Assembly (NCBI RefSeq): GCF_014640335.1
Contig: NZ_BMGT01000001.1
Span: 1,116,001-1,180,000, forward strand
DNA length: 64,000 nt
Source of the DNA: Edaphobacter dinghuensis
GTDB lineage: Bacteria > Acidobacteriota > Terriglobia > Terriglobales > Acidobacteriaceae
Direction: 5' to 3'
Positions 1 through 8,993 of this stretch are shown in pieces. The notes beneath the pieces are model-generated. The model was given only the letters and a program-made list of their open reading frames with translations. It was not told the DNA's origin and searched no databases. The position numbers were made by a program, and so were the translations under genes. Position 1 is the stretch's first letter, and each line of letters opens with the position of its first letter.

Positions 1-112
1 TCCTCCTATAGTGGGTGCCAAGTCGTCTCACGTGCCGGCCCCCTTTATCTTTCCTCCCCTCATTTCACGGTGAGACATTACGGGAATGTTTTGAGAGAAA
101 GAGGAGTCAGCC

Positions 113-715
113 ATGAAAGCTTTTTATTGTCTGGTTTTAATCGCGTTGGTCTTTGGGTGCATGGGGCAGGCTAAAGCAGATCCCGTGGACTTCCACATCA
201 GGGTTCTCGATCCGCCGCCTCCTGCGAACCCCTCTTATCCGCTCTACCTCATCTCCGCAACCTCGTTCGATGTCTCCTTCACTCCCTGCCTTACAGGCGA
301 GCTGCCATCGGGAATGACGGCTGACGGATGCTTCGCGGCGCGCAACATCTCGGGGTTGGATTGGGTCGGCCTGGACTTTTCCTTCCCGTCCGGCGGCGTG
401 TTGACCGGGCAGACCGCGAGCTGCGCGCCTGCGCCCTCCGACAACATCTTCAGTGCGACCGACTGTCCGCTCGATCCTGCGAACGGCGCGTTCGATCTGG
501 GTTTCTCGGAGGGAGTCATTCACAACGGCGACTACTTCTTCATCACCGAAGATGGCGTCGTTCCGCCGGAAGATTTTCCGACCGGTTCGGTAACAGCAAC
601 AGTGCTGACGCCGGAACCGGAGCCGATGGTGTTGCTCTCGACTGGTGTCCTGCTCTTCGGTTGCCTGCTCTACGCGGAACGGCTGCGCGTGTTGCGCGCC
701 TCTCCGCTCTGCTGA
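113..715 (+). CDS. PEP-CTERM-type exported hypothetical protein
   Basis: A 200-residue protein of unknown function. Residues 1-22 look like a signal peptide ending AKA before DP. The last 35 residues have the PEP-CTERM layout: a P-E-P-E-P motif, a hydrophobic helix and a basic tail (AERLRVLRA). In known systems this tail is cut by an exosortase/EpsH-type membrane protease while the protein is delivered to the surface, often with exopolysaccharide. The middle part is Pro/Asp-rich with several Cys and no domain I recognise. A good AGGAG ribosome site lies 8-12 bases before the ATG. No exosortase gene is visible in the window. Confidence 0.75.
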   Translation: MKAFYCLVLIALVFGCMGQAKADPVDFHIRVLDPPPPANPSYPLYLISATSFDVSFTPCLTGELPSGMTADGCFAARNISGLDWVGLDFSFPSGGVLTGQTASCAPAPSDNIFSATDCPLDPANGAFDLGFSEGVIHNGDYFFITEDGVVPPEDFPTGSVTATVLTPEPEPMVLLSTGVLLFGCLLYAERLRVLRASPLC

Positions 716-753
716 GTTGTCTGTATCTGTGTTTGCTTTCAGGATGACTGCCT

Positions 754-2799
754 ATGCATCGCTTCTGGCTATGCCTCTTGTTGTTGCTGTCATCGGGCGG
801 CCAGCTTGTCGCGGCACAAAGCAGCGCTGTTGGCATGCAGGTCACGCTGGGCAATGCAGCGGTAGAGCTCTCCGGCCCGTGGAAGTTTCACACCGGAGAT
901 AACATGGCCTGGGCCCAGCCGGATTTCGATGACTCCGGCTGGACCGAGATGGATCTGACGCCGCCGCCCGGCACGGCGGACGCCACCCTGGGTAGCAGCG
1001 GATACATCCCCGGCTGGACCGATCGCGGCTTTGCGGGCTACTCCGGCTACGCATGGTATCGGCTGACTATTAATGTCGAGGGAGCCGACGATCCCTTGGC
1101 GCTCAAGATGCCCGACAATGCCGATGACGCCTACCAGGTATACGTCGACGGTGACCTGATCGGGACCTTCGGCAAGTTCACATCCCATGGCGTCACAGCC
1201 TATAGCACGCTCCCGCGCGCCTTTCGTCTTCCGCGCGAGCTTCGCAGCGGCCGCATGACGATTGCGATCCGCATGTGGATGGATAGCGCCACTCCCTTCA
1301 ACAGCCCGGACGCGGGCGGCCTGCACGAGCCTCCCGTGTTGGGGCGCGCCTCGGCGATTGCGGCGCAGATTCGCCTGGATTGGGACGACGTCGCCCACGG
1401 CGTAGGCACCGGCTTTCTCGAGATGCTGATCCTCCTGCTGGCCTTGATCGTGGCCATGAGCCTCTTCTGGCTCGACCGCACCGAGGCAGCCTATCTCTGG
1501 CTGGGATTGGTCTCACTGATCACTCTGATCGGCAACGCCATCGTCCTGCTCGTCAACTTCACCGCCCTGATCGGCCAATCCCCTAGTGTCATTCTGATCG
1601 ACGATGTTCTGACGCCTGTGCGTATCGGCCTGTGGGTCATCTTCTGGGGCTACTGGTTTCGTATCGCCCCCATCGGCAGGCTGCATCGAGAGGTGTGGGG
1701 GTTGGTGTTTCTGCTGGCAGCAGGAACTGCATTGCTGCGCCCGCCGCTCTATGGCCAGGTCGTTCCAGTCGATGCGGCAACATATCTGGTGCCGTTCCTT
1801 CTTGTGGTGAAATTGGCTCTTGCGGCCCTGTTGTTCTGGGTGACGTATCAGGGCATTCGCAGGCACGAGGCCGAGGGATGGCTGGCGCTACCCGCCGTGC
1901 TGCTGGCCGCGATCTCGCAGTACCAGCACGAGCTGCGTCTGATCCACATCCCCACCGCGTTCTCTCTCTTCGGCTTCCAGATCTCGCTCGGCACCGTCTC
2001 CACCATGATTTCTCTGCTGCTGGTCACGGTGATGCTGTCGCGGCGCTTTCTGCACTCCCAGCGCAGGCAGGAGCAATGGCGGCTCGAGATCAAGCAGGCG
2101 CAGCATGTGCAGCAGGTACTGATCCCCGAGAACCCTCCGATCATCGCCGGGTTAAGCATCGAGAGCGAGTACCGTCCGGCGCGCGAGGTCGGCGGCGACT
2201 TCTTCCAGATCATCCCCGGCGAGCACGACGGCAGCGTGCTGATCGTCGTGGGCGACGTAACCGGCAAAGGCTTGCAGGCAGGGATGCTGGTGGCGCTGAT
2301 CGTCGGCGCAATCCGTTCTACCGTGCAGCACAGCTCCGACCCGTTGACCATTCTGAACTCTCTCAATGCAGAGCTGTGCGAGCGCGAGCACGCCAGCGCG
2401 ACCTGCCTCGTGTTGCGAATCACAGCCGACGGCATGGTGACGCTGGCCAACGCAGGCCACCTGCCGCCCTACCTCAATGGAGAGGGGATGCCGATGGAAG
2501 GCGCGCTTCCGCTGGGCATGATGGCCGACACTGAATTTCCCGTGATGTACTTCCGTTTGAAGGCCGACGACACGTTGATGCTGATGTCAGACGGAATCGC
2601 AGAGGCGCAGAACGAGCATGGGCTTCTCTTCGGATTCGAGCGCATCGACCACATGTTGAGCCATCCCATCACCGCTGCAGAACTGGCTGCCGCCGCACAG
2701 GACTTCGGGCAGGAGGACGACATTCTGGTGTTGAGGATCGAGCGCAGCAGCGAGCCGAAGACGGTCTCGCATGTAGAGCCGGTCATGGCCGAGACCTGA
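754..2799 (+). CDS. Membrane-anchored SpoIIE/PP2C-type serine phosphatase
   Basis: A 681-residue sensor phosphatase. A signal sequence (1-21) precedes a likely extracytoplasmic beta-sandwich (about 25-205) that resembles a GH2-like sugar-binding fold (GPWKFHTGD, then FDDSGWTEMDL). Six or seven hydrophobic helices follow at about 215-440. The cytoplasmic PP2C/SpoIIE domain (about 450-665) keeps the metal-binding acidic residues in GGDFF, GDVTGKG, MSDGI and EDDI. Such enzymes dephosphorylate STAS anti-anti-sigma proteins. The gene converges on an RsbU/W/V-like cassette, so it could be a second input to the same switch; that link is inferred. Start chosen at ATG with AGGA upstream. Confidence 0.88.
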   Translation: MHRFWLCLLLLLSSGGQLVAAQSSAVGMQVTLGNAAVELSGPWKFHTGDNMAWAQPDFDDSGWTEMDLTPPPGTADATLGSSGYIPGWTDRGFAGYSGYAWYRLTINVEGADDPLALKMPDNADDAYQVYVDGDLIGTFGKFTSHGVTAYSTLPRAFRLPRELRSGRMTIAIRMWMDSATPFNSPDAGGLHEPPVLGRASAIAAQIRLDWDDVAHGVGTGFLEMLILLLALIVAMSLFWLDRTEAAYLWLGLVSLITLIGNAIVLLVNFTALIGQSPSVILIDDVLTPVRIGLWVIFWGYWFRIAPIGRLHREVWGLVFLLAAGTALLRPPLYGQVVPVDAATYLVPFLLVVKLALAALLFWVTYQGIRRHEAEGWLALPAVLLAAISQYQHELRLIHIPTAFSLFGFQISLGTVSTMISLLLVTVMLSRRFLHSQRRQEQWRLEIKQAQHVQQVLIPENPPIIAGLSIESEYRPAREVGGDFFQIIPGEHDGSVLIVVGDVTGKGLQAGMLVALIVGAIRSTVQHSSDPLTILNSLNAELCEREHASATCLVLRITADGMVTLANAGHLPPYLNGEGMPMEGALPLGMMADTEFPVMYFRLKADDTLMLMSDGIAEAQNEHGLLFGFERIDHMLSHPITAAELAAAAQDFGQEDDILVLRIERSSEPKTVSHVEPVMAET

Positions 2800-2870
2800 G
2801 CCGTTGCAACGATGAGATTGTCGGCGAACAACGCACGTTCCCTCGACCGGAGCCCACTCACCTCTCCGCA

Positions 2871-2930
2871 CACGTCATCTCGACCGGAGGCGGCGTTTTT
2901 GCCGCCGCAGCGGAGAGACCCCTGTATTTG
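2871..2930 (+). repeat. Dispersed intergenic repeat, unit 1 (hairpin subtype)
   Basis: Begins CACGTCATCTCGACCGGAG and ends GGAGAGACCCCTGTATTTG. The middle carries GGCGGC-GTTTTT-GCCGCC, a perfect 6-bp hairpin. It lies between the convergent ends of the SpoIIE phosphatase and STAS genes. Same family as the units at about 5.1, 7.6, 11.5, 19.1, 31.8 and 32.8 kb. Confidence 0.9.
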
Positions 2931-2971
2931 TTCTTTGTCGGACCAGCGAAATCAGACCTTGCGACAACACG

Positions 2972-3337
2972 TCACGCCGTAAACGCAGCACACGCCGTCT
3001 GCTCGTCCGAATAAAGGCTGGTGTATTTTGTGATGCCCACCATGGTAAAGACCTTCTGAAAGTGCGGCGTGAGACCGAAGGTCTTGATGGTTTGACCATG
3101 CTTGCTGGCCGCAATCATTAATTGAATGACGAGAGCGATGCCGCTCGAGTTCAGATACTCAACCTTTGAGAAGTCGAGCAGGATGCGCCGTGCATCTTGC
3201 CCCAGCGTCTCGTATGTTCCCAGCACCGCGGCCTGCGAGGCGCTGGTAATGTCGCCTGCAAAGCGGAGCACCGTGATGGGAGCGCCTGCTCCGCACTGCA
3301 CCTCGTCCAGTTTCACCTGCGTGCTTTTTTCCTGCAT
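2972..3337 (-). CDS. STAS-domain anti-anti-sigma factor (RsbV/SpoIIAA-like)
   Basis: A 121-residue single STAS domain. The motif VEYLNSSGIALV carries the conserved Ser that RsbW-type kinases phosphorylate. When dephosphorylated, such proteins bind the anti-sigma kinase and free its target. The ATG at 3337 is preferred over an upstream in-frame start because a GAAAGGAA ribosome site sits just before it. The kinase gene ends about 20 bp upstream, so the two are probably one operon with the PP2C gene before them. Confidence 0.9.
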   Translation of the reverse strand: MQEKSTQVKLDEVQCGAGAPITVLRFAGDITSASQAAVLGTYETLGQDARRILLDFSKVEYLNSSGIALVIQLMIAASKHGQTIKTFGLTPHFQKVFTMVGITKYTSLYSDEQTACAAFTA

Positions 3338-3357
3338 GGCGGTAGTTCCTTTCGGCT

Positions 3358-3801
3358 CTAGTCGTGTGTGTGATGAAGACGGATGACCATGCGCGCATAG
3401 CTTCCGGTCGGCGGCGAACTGACCCACTCCGCCTCGTCGACCAGGGCCTGAATCAAAAACATGCCCATGCCGCGCGCCTTCTCTTCCTCATGCATCTTCC
3501 TGTCGATGTCGGGGGCGGTTCCATGGCCCTGCGTGCCTGCGCCTGTGTCGACCACCTTGACCTCGAGCGAGTCGTCGTTCATCGACAGGATGACCCCGAC
3601 GCTGAGAGACTCGTCAAATTTATTTCCATGCTCCATCGCATTGATGCAGGCCTCGGCCACAGCGGTCTTCAGGTCTTCAACGCGCTCGTCGGTAAAGCCC
3701 ATCATCCGGGCCGTGCTCGCGGCGGTATTCATGGCTATCTTTTCGTAGCCCAGCCGCGACGGAATGTGAAGTTCGATGATGCCCGGATTGTTGTCTGTCA
3801 T
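3358..3801 (-). CDS. RsbW-like anti-sigma serine/threonine kinase
   Basis: A 147-residue GHKL-fold ATPase. The N-box is EACINAMEHGN, the G1 region VKVVDTGAG, and the lid/G2 region ARGMGMFLIQAL. In the RsbW/SpoIIAB family this protein either binds a sigma factor or phosphorylates its STAS antagonist. The ATG at 3801 overlaps the TGA of the upstream PP2C gene as ATGA, with a GGAG site nearby, which indicates translational coupling. No sigma factor gene is adjacent, so the target is unknown. Confidence 0.9.
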   Translation of the reverse strand: MTDNNPGIIELHIPSRLGYEKIAMNTAASTARMMGFTDERVEDLKTAVAEACINAMEHGNKFDESLSVGVILSMNDDSLEVKVVDTGAGTQGHGTAPDIDRKMHEEEKARGMGMFLIQALVDEAEWVSSPPTGSYARMVIRLHHTHD

Positions 3802-4979
3802 TGGCAATCTCCGTAATGAGGATTTTTCGACAGTACAAGTGCGGTCATGTCATCGGATTGCTCCTGCCCCTCGGAGAACTGCTCCAGGGTGCTCCACAAC
3901 GAAGCCAGCGTTGCCTCCGAGGTGAGCGCTTTGCAATTGCGAAAAGCCTGAAAAAGGCGAGCCTCGCCAAACTCCTCTTCGCCGCGAAAGACCTCGGTCA
4001 TTCCGTCTGTGTAGACTAGCAGCCTCGCCCCTCCGACCAGCGCATATTTTTCGGACTCGTAGGTGGAGAAGGGAAGCATTCCGATCGGTGTCCCCGACGC
4101 CGCGATCTTGTGCGGCCTGTGGTCTTCCATGATCAAAAACGCCGGATTGTGCCCCGCATTGACCATCTCGATCATGTTATTGCCGGGGCTAAGCCGAAGC
4201 AGAAAAGCCGTGACATAGCGGCGGCGAGACTCCGCGCCTTCGTTGTAGTGCAGCAGGTTCATCCGAGTCGCAATCTCGACCAGCGAAAGGTCGGCCTGCA
4301 ACATGGCCCGAAACGCCGAACGGAACGACATGCCGACCAGGGCAGATGTCAGCCCTTTGCCCGCAACGTCCCCCACCACAATAGCGATGTCGCCCGAGGG
4401 CATCGCGACGATATCGAGATAGTCGCCGCCGACCTCGTAGCAGGTGACGGAGCGCGCCGCCAGCGTATAGCCGGGAACCCGCGGCATCTCTTGCGGAAGC
4501 AGGCTCTGCTGCACCAGCCGCGCCGATGCAAGGTCGCTCTCGATGCGCTGCCACTCGATGGTGCGCTCATGGAACCGCGCATTTTCGATGGCCACTGAGG
4601 CCTGCATCGAAAGCGCCTCAAGAAAGTCGATCTCGTCCAGATCGAGCGTGCGGCCTTCAGGCAGCAGAACTACAAGGTCTGCGAAACGGTTCTTCTGTTT
4701 ATCGCAGAGCGGGAACCGCAGCCACGGATCGCCAGCCATTACGGAGGTAACTTCGTTTGCGCTGAAAGACTCTTTCAGATTGGACGGAACATCGCCATAA
4801 GTCTGCTCGAACGCCGTAAAGAACGCCCCGGCCAGCTCCAGCTCGCGCACGACGATCTCGAGCACAATGCGCAACACCTCGTCCAGCTTGATGGTCGAGT
4901 GGATCTGGCGGCTTGCCTCGAGTAGCGCTTGCAGGCGAACGACCTGCTGTTGCGCCAAAAGTGTTTCAGCGAACTCCAT
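3798..4979 (-). CDS. GAF-domain PP2C/SpoIIE phosphatase (RsbU-like)
   Basis: A 393-residue cytoplasmic protein with no membrane segment. Residues about 15-150 form a GAF-like sensor, and about 165-390 form the SpoIIE/PP2C catalytic domain. Metal-binding motifs are EVGGDYLDI, VVGDVAGKG, YTDGMTE and QSDDMTALVL. It is first in a three-gene minus-strand cassette with an overlapping RsbW-like kinase and a STAS antagonist. Its likely role is to dephosphorylate the STAS protein in response to a ligand of the GAF domain, which cannot be identified from sequence. Confidence 0.9.
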   Translation of the reverse strand: MEFAETLLAQQQVVRLQALLEASRQIHSTIKLDEVLRIVLEIVVRELELAGAFFTAFEQTYGDVPSNLKESFSANEVTSVMAGDPWLRFPLCDKQKNRFADLVVLLPEGRTLDLDEIDFLEALSMQASVAIENARFHERTIEWQRIESDLASARLVQQSLLPQEMPRVPGYTLAARSVTCYEVGGDYLDIVAMPSGDIAIVVGDVAGKGLTSALVGMSFRSAFRAMLQADLSLVEIATRMNLLHYNEGAESRRRYVTAFLLRLSPGNNMIEMVNAGHNPAFLIMEDHRPHKIAASGTPIGMLPFSTYESEKYALVGGARLLVYTDGMTEVFRGEEEFGEARLFQAFRNCKALTSEATLASLWSTLEQFSEGQEQSDDMTALVLSKNPHYGDCQ

Positions 4980-5125
4980 TCGAGATACCTGTCACGACAG
5001 GGCCCGTTGTCGGGATGAGTATATGCGAAAGTAGCAATGGAAGAAGAGAGATTTATAACCACATCATCTCGGCTGTAACCTCACTTCTCCATGTCTCGAA
5101 CAAAGACTCACACCTGCCCTGACTG

Positions 5126-5186
5126 CACGCATCTCGACCGAAGGCGGCGCCTTTTGCCGCCGTAGGGGAGAGACCCCTGTATTTCC
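5126..5186 (+). repeat. Dispersed intergenic repeat, unit 2 (hairpin subtype, diverged)
   Basis: Starts CACGCATCTCGACCGAAG, carries GGCGGC-GCCTTTT-GCCGCC in the middle and ends GGGAGAGACCCCTGTATTTCC. It lies between two minus-strand genes, upstream of the GAF-PP2C cassette and downstream of the SDR gene. Confidence 0.85.
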
Positions 5187-5242
5187 CCAGTCATTCTCGC
5201 CACTATTGTTAGACTCACCCACAAAACGCATCAGGCCGGTTC

Positions 5243-6223
5243 TTATAAAAACTTAACTCCTGTAAGCTTCTCGCACGCATCCCACAGCCGCGCCGCCGCC
5301 GTTGCATCGCTTGCCTGCGGTGCTATCTTCGCCGGTCCAATCTCGTCGCCGCACATCTCCTGAAATCCCTGCGGGCCATAGTAGCCGCCGCCCGTCACTG
5401 CGGACGCTGTCGCCGCATACAGCGTCGGCAGCGCGCCCTCCGCCTCAGTGTTGAGAAACGCACCGATCAGATGCCCCAGCACTTTGCGCGCAGCGTTCTC
5501 CGCGGCTGAGCGCTGCCCAGTCTGAAACAGATTGGTATTCGCCACACCCGGATGCGCCGCAACGCTCAGAATGTTTGAGCCTGCGGCACGCAGACGGCGA
5601 TCCATCTCCAGCGCAAGCATCAGGTTCGCCAGCTTCGATTGCTGGTAGCTCTTCATCGGGCCATAGTTCTGCTTATATTGCAGATCGTCGAAGTTCAGCC
5701 GCCCGCGCTTGTGCGCGATCGACGCAATCGTAACAATGCGTGGCATCTCGGAAGACCTCTCCGCAGCCTGCCGCAGCGCCGGAAGCAGCAGCCCGGTCAG
5801 AGCAAAGTGGCCAAGAACGTTCGTGGCGAACTGCAGCTCGAAGCCGTCGGCCGTCTGCTGACGAACAGGCGGCGCCATCACTCCGGCATTGTTGATGAGG
5901 ATATCGATAGGCCGTCCAAGATCAAGCTCGCGCGCGGCGAACTCGCGTACCGAAGCGAGCGAGGCCAGGTCGAGCATCGCCAACTCCGTCGTTGTCCCTG
6001 GAGCCTCGGCGTCCAGCCGCGCCAACGCGGCCTCGCCCTTGCGGCGGTCGCGGCAGGCGAAGATGACGTGTGCTCCCTTGCGTGCCAGTGTGAAAGCCGC
6101 GTAATAGCCGATGCCGCTGTTGGCTCCGGTGATGAGAATGCGCTTGCCCGCTTGCGAGGGGATATCGGCTAATGTCCACGTACTAACCATTTGTGTTGGA
6201 TGTTTGACGGCAGATTCCGACAC
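5243..6223 (-). CDS. Short-chain dehydrogenase/reductase (retinol dehydrogenase-like)
   Basis: A 326-residue SDR with a Rossmann fold. The cofactor motif is TGANSGIG, followed by CRDRRKGEAA, whose basic residues suggest NADP(H). NNAGVM is the structural NNAG motif. The catalytic Ser lies in IASIAHKRG and the catalytic pair in YQQSKLANLM (YxxxK). Length and motifs resemble the oxidoreductase/WWOX/retinol-dehydrogenase-like branch, and the substrate is unknown. The start at 6223 is GTG with no clear ribosome site; an ATG at 6190 is an alternative. Confidence 0.85.
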   Translation of the reverse strand: MSESAVKHPTQMVSTWTLADIPSQAGKRILITGANSGIGYYAAFTLARKGAHVIFACRDRRKGEAALARLDAEAPGTTTELAMLDLASLASVREFAARELDLGRPIDILINNAGVMAPPVRQQTADGFELQFATNVLGHFALTGLLLPALRQAAERSSEMPRIVTIASIAHKRGRLNFDDLQYKQNYGPMKSYQQSKLANLMLALEMDRRLRAAGSNILSVAAHPGVANTNLFQTGQRSAAENAARKVLGHLIGAFLNTEAEGALPTLYAATASAVTGGGYYGPQGFQEMCGDEIGPAKIAPQASDATAAARLWDACEKLTGVKFL

Positions 6224-6313
6224 AAAGTTATTGCGTTACGCTTGTGATAACCGGGCTTTCATCATCAAAGTAAATTAGTCTCATAGGGTTCTGTTATCGA
6301 ACATTTAGCCACA

Positions 6314-7156
6314 TTGCCGGTGCTGCTGTTTACCCTACTCGTCTTTGCCGGTTCCATCGGCGCCGGGCTGCTGGGAGCGCTCACTGGCCTCGGCGGTGGC
6401 GTTGTGCTGGTGCCTCTGCTCACCGTCGTCTTCCACGTAGATATTCGTTACGCCATCGGAGCATCGCTCATTTCCGTCATCGCTACTTCGTCGGGAGCTG
6501 CTGCCGCCTACGTGCGCGAGGGCTTCTCCAGCGTCCGCATCGGCATGTTCCTCGAAATCGCGACCACCATCGGCGCTGTCTTCGGCGCATTCCTGGCCAC
6601 GCGCATGCCGACCCGCGCGCTGGCAATCATCTTCGGCGTGGTGCTGCTCTATTCGGCGTGGCTGTCGTGGCGGCAGAGCCGTTGCCATACCGAAGAGAGC
6701 GGCCACAGCAGTCCGTGGTCTGATCGTCTGCGGCTCTCGGGCTCCTATCCCGACGGCACAGGCCGCCAGAAGAGTTACAAGGTCGATCGTATCTCCGCAG
6801 GCTTTGCGACTATGTTCGGAGCAGGCACACTCTCTGGCCTGCTGGGCATCGGCTCGGGCGCGGTCAAGGTGCTGGCGATGGACCAGGTGATGCGCATCCC
6901 CTTCAAGGTCTCGACTACGACCAGCAACTTTATGATCGGCGTAACCGCCGCGGCCAGCGCAGGAATCTATCTGCATCGCGGTTACGTCGATCCAGGGCTG
7001 GCCTTTCCGGTCATGCTCGGCGTCCTGGCCGGATCGTTGCTCGGCGCAAGGCTTCTGGTCCGCGCGCGGGTCTCGGTACTACGCAGCATCTTTACGGTAG
7101 TGATTCTGGCGCTGGGGGTCGAGATGATCCTGAACGGCGCGATGGGGAGAATGTAA
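6314..7156 (+). CDS. TauE/SafE-family anion permease
   Basis: A 280-residue inner-membrane protein with about eight hydrophobic helices. It has the duplicated glycine-rich motif of TSUP/TauE-SafE permeases (GALTGLGGGVVLVPLL near the N-terminus, SGLLGIGSGAVKV in the second half). Members export sulfite, sulfoacetate or related organic anions. The start is an unusual TTG at 6314, with an in-frame GTG at 6320, and no clear ribosome site. Its stop overlaps the next start by one base (TAATG), a two-gene operon with the DUF1634 gene. Confidence 0.88.
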   Translation: MPVLLFTLLVFAGSIGAGLLGALTGLGGGVVLVPLLTVVFHVDIRYAIGASLISVIATSSGAAAAYVREGFSSVRIGMFLEIATTIGAVFGAFLATRMPTRALAIIFGVVLLYSAWLSWRQSRCHTEESGHSSPWSDRLRLSGSYPDGTGRQKSYKVDRISAGFATMFGAGTLSGLLGIGSGAVKVLAMDQVMRIPFKVSTTTSNFMIGVTAAASAGIYLHRGYVDPGLAFPVMLGVLAGSLLGARLLVRARVSVLRSIFTVVILALGVEMILNGAMGRM

Positions 7157-7542
7157 TGGAACCTCGAGGATCCAGATTCGACGACCAGCGGATGGAGATC
7201 ATAATGGGCCGGCTGTTGCAGGCCGGTGTGCTGCTGGCCTCGACCGTGGTCCTTGCAGGAGGAGTCCTCTACGTCCGCAGACACTTTGGCAGCAGCGTCG
7301 ACTACCGCACCTTCGCCGGAGAGCCCGCCAATCTGCGCAGCATCAGCGGACTCTTCCGCCTGTTGAGAGCCGGTGATCCGGCGGCCGTGATCCAACTGGG
7401 AGCGATCCTTCTGATTGCCACTCCCGTCGCCCGCGTAGTCTTCGCCGTCGTCGGCTTTGCGCTCGAGCGCGATCGCTTCTATGTTGCAGTAAGCCTGATC
7501 GTTCTCGCTGTCCTGGCAGCCAGCCTGTTCTTTTCTTCCTGA
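7156..7542 (+). CDS. DUF1634 membrane protein
   Basis: A 128-residue protein with three hydrophobic segments (about 17-40, 72-95 and 105-127). It matches the DUF1634 pattern of small membrane proteins usually encoded directly after TauE/SafE permeases, as here with a one-base TAATG overlap. It is presumed to be an accessory subunit of the permease; no biochemical role is known to me. Confidence 0.82.
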   Translation: MEPRGSRFDDQRMEIIMGRLLQAGVLLASTVVLAGGVLYVRRHFGSSVDYRTFAGEPANLRSISGLFRLLRAGDPAAVIQLGAILLIATPVARVVFAVVGFALERDRFYVAVSLIVLAVLAASLFFSS

Positions 7543-7591
7543 AGCCGCTTCAATCACACGTCATTCTTGGCAGAAGAGAACCACCTGAACT

Positions 7592-7640
7592 ACGTCATCT
7601 CGACCGGAGCGCAGCGGAGTGGAGAGACCCCTGTATTTCG
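7592..7640 (+). repeat. Dispersed intergenic repeat, unit 3 (short subtype)
   Basis: Begins ACGTCATCTCGACCGGAG, has the short core CGCAGCGGAGT instead of the GGCGGC hairpin, and ends GGAGAGACCCCTGTATTTCG. It lies between the convergent DUF1634 and plsX genes. Confidence 0.9.
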
Positions 7641-7685
7641 CATTTACTGTTGCTTGTTTTTAAAGCAGCTTCCAAACAGCCCGCT

Positions 7686-8702
7686 CTACCCATTCGCAGC
7701 AGGAGCCGCCAACGCAGCCTCGATGCTGGCATTGACCTCAGCCTGAGCAAACTCAGCGGTCACGCGAATCCCGTTCATCACAGCCCTCTCATTCGAAGAG
7801 CCGTGCCCCACGATGCAAACCCCACGAACCCCAAGCAGTGGTGCACCGCCATACTCCGAGTAGTCGAGGCGCTTCTTGAAATTCGCAAACGCCTTGCGCG
7901 AAAGCAGAGCGCCGACCTGCGAGGTGACGGTCGACTTCAGTGACTCGCGCAGCGATGCCGTGACCAGCTTGGCGATGCCCTCGCTGGTCTTCAGCGCAAC
8001 ATTGCCGACGAAGCCGTCGCACACAGCCACATCATTGTTGCCGTTATAAAGATCGCGGCCTTCGACGTTGCCCGTAAAGTTGATGCCGGGCAGCGCGCGC
8101 AGCAGAGGAAGCGTGTCCCGCGTCAGTGAGTTGCCCTTGGAATCTTCTTCGCCGATCGAGAGCAATCCCACGCGCGGCGCACGAATTTTGAGGACGTTCT
8201 GCGCGTACATGTGGCCCATCACCGCAAACTGAACGAGATTGTCCGGGTCGCAGTCCACATTGGCGCCGACGTCGAGCAGAAGGGAGGGCGTTCCCTGCGT
8301 CGTCGGCAGTACCGCGACCAGCGCCGGTCGCTCGACTCCGGCCAGCATGCCCAAAACCATCTTGGCCGTCGCCATCGCCGCGCCGGTATTGCCCGCGGTA
8401 AAAAATCCGGCAGCGCGTCCCTCGCGCACCATCTTCAGGCCCACGCGCATCGATGAGTCGCGCTTCGAGCGAACCGCCTGCGCCGCCTTGTCGTCCATCG
8501 TGATCCACTCCGACGCAGGCACGATAAACACCGGCAGATGCTGGCCGCGCAGGTGCTGGCGAAGGATGGGGCGGATGATGTGTTCCGGGCCGGCGAGGTG
8601 GACTCTGACGTCGTACTGGCGTGCAGCGAGGATGGCCCCGCGAATCTCGGATTCGGGGGCCTTGTCAGAACCCATTGCGTCTACAACGATATCGATCGGC
8701 AT
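7686..8702 (-). CDS. plsX: Phosphate acyltransferase PlsX
   Basis: A 338-residue protein of typical PlsX length, opening with [20 protein letters not shown], the family hallmark. PlsX converts acyl-ACP and phosphate to acyl-phosphate, the donor for PlsY in phospholipid synthesis, at the inner face of the membrane. Further conserved blocks include [13 protein letters not shown] and [15 protein letters not shown]. It follows rpmF by about 36 bp in the common DUF177-rpmF-plsX order. The fab genes often found next are not downstream here. Confidence 0.96.
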   Translation of the reverse strand: MPIDIVVDAMGSDKAPESEIRGAILAARQYDVRVHLAGPEHIIRPILRQHLRGQHLPVFIVPASEWITMDDKAAQAVRSKRDSSMRVGLKMVREGRAAGFFTAGNTGAAMATAKMVLGMLAGVERPALVAVLPTTQGTPSLLLDVGANVDCDPDNLVQFAVMGHMYAQNVLKIRAPRVGLLSIGEEDSKGNSLTRDTLPLLRALPGINFTGNVEGRDLYNGNNDVAVCDGFVGNVALKTSEGIAKLVTASLRESLKSTVTSQVGALLSRKAFANFKKRLDYSEYGGAPLLGVRGVCIVGHGSSNERAVMNGIRVTAEFAQAEVNASIEAALAAPAANG

Positions 8703-8738
8703 CAGCAGGGGACTTGGAGCTTGTAAATGTAGGTAATG

Positions 8739-8924
8739 CTAGCTGGCTTCCTTGACCGCGAGAACCTCGCGACCCTTGTAGCTACCGCACTTGCGGCAGA
8801 CACGGTGGGGCAGCTTACGCTCGTGGCAGTTCGGGCATTCGGAGACGCCGGTCGGGGTGAGGAAGTCGTGGCTGCGGCGCTTGGCAGTCCGTTGCTTGGA
8901 GTGGCGCCGTTTTGGATTAGGCAT
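8739..8924 (-). CDS. rpmF: 50S ribosomal protein L32
   Basis: A 61-residue basic protein starting MPNPKRRHSKQRTAKRRSHD, typical of L32. It keeps the four-cysteine zinc ribbon (CPNCHERKLPHRVCRKCG). It sits between the DUF177 gene and plsX in the conserved bacterial cluster that links ribosome assembly with lipid synthesis. Confidence 0.97.
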   Translation of the reverse strand: MPNPKRRHSKQRTAKRRSHDFLTPTGVSECPNCHERKLPHRVCRKCGSYKGREVLAVKEAS

Positions 8925-8993
8925 TGCAGTGTCCCTTTCAGTGGGCCGCGGCAGTCAGGCGAATCACGCGCTGACGACGAAGCAAAACTTTTT

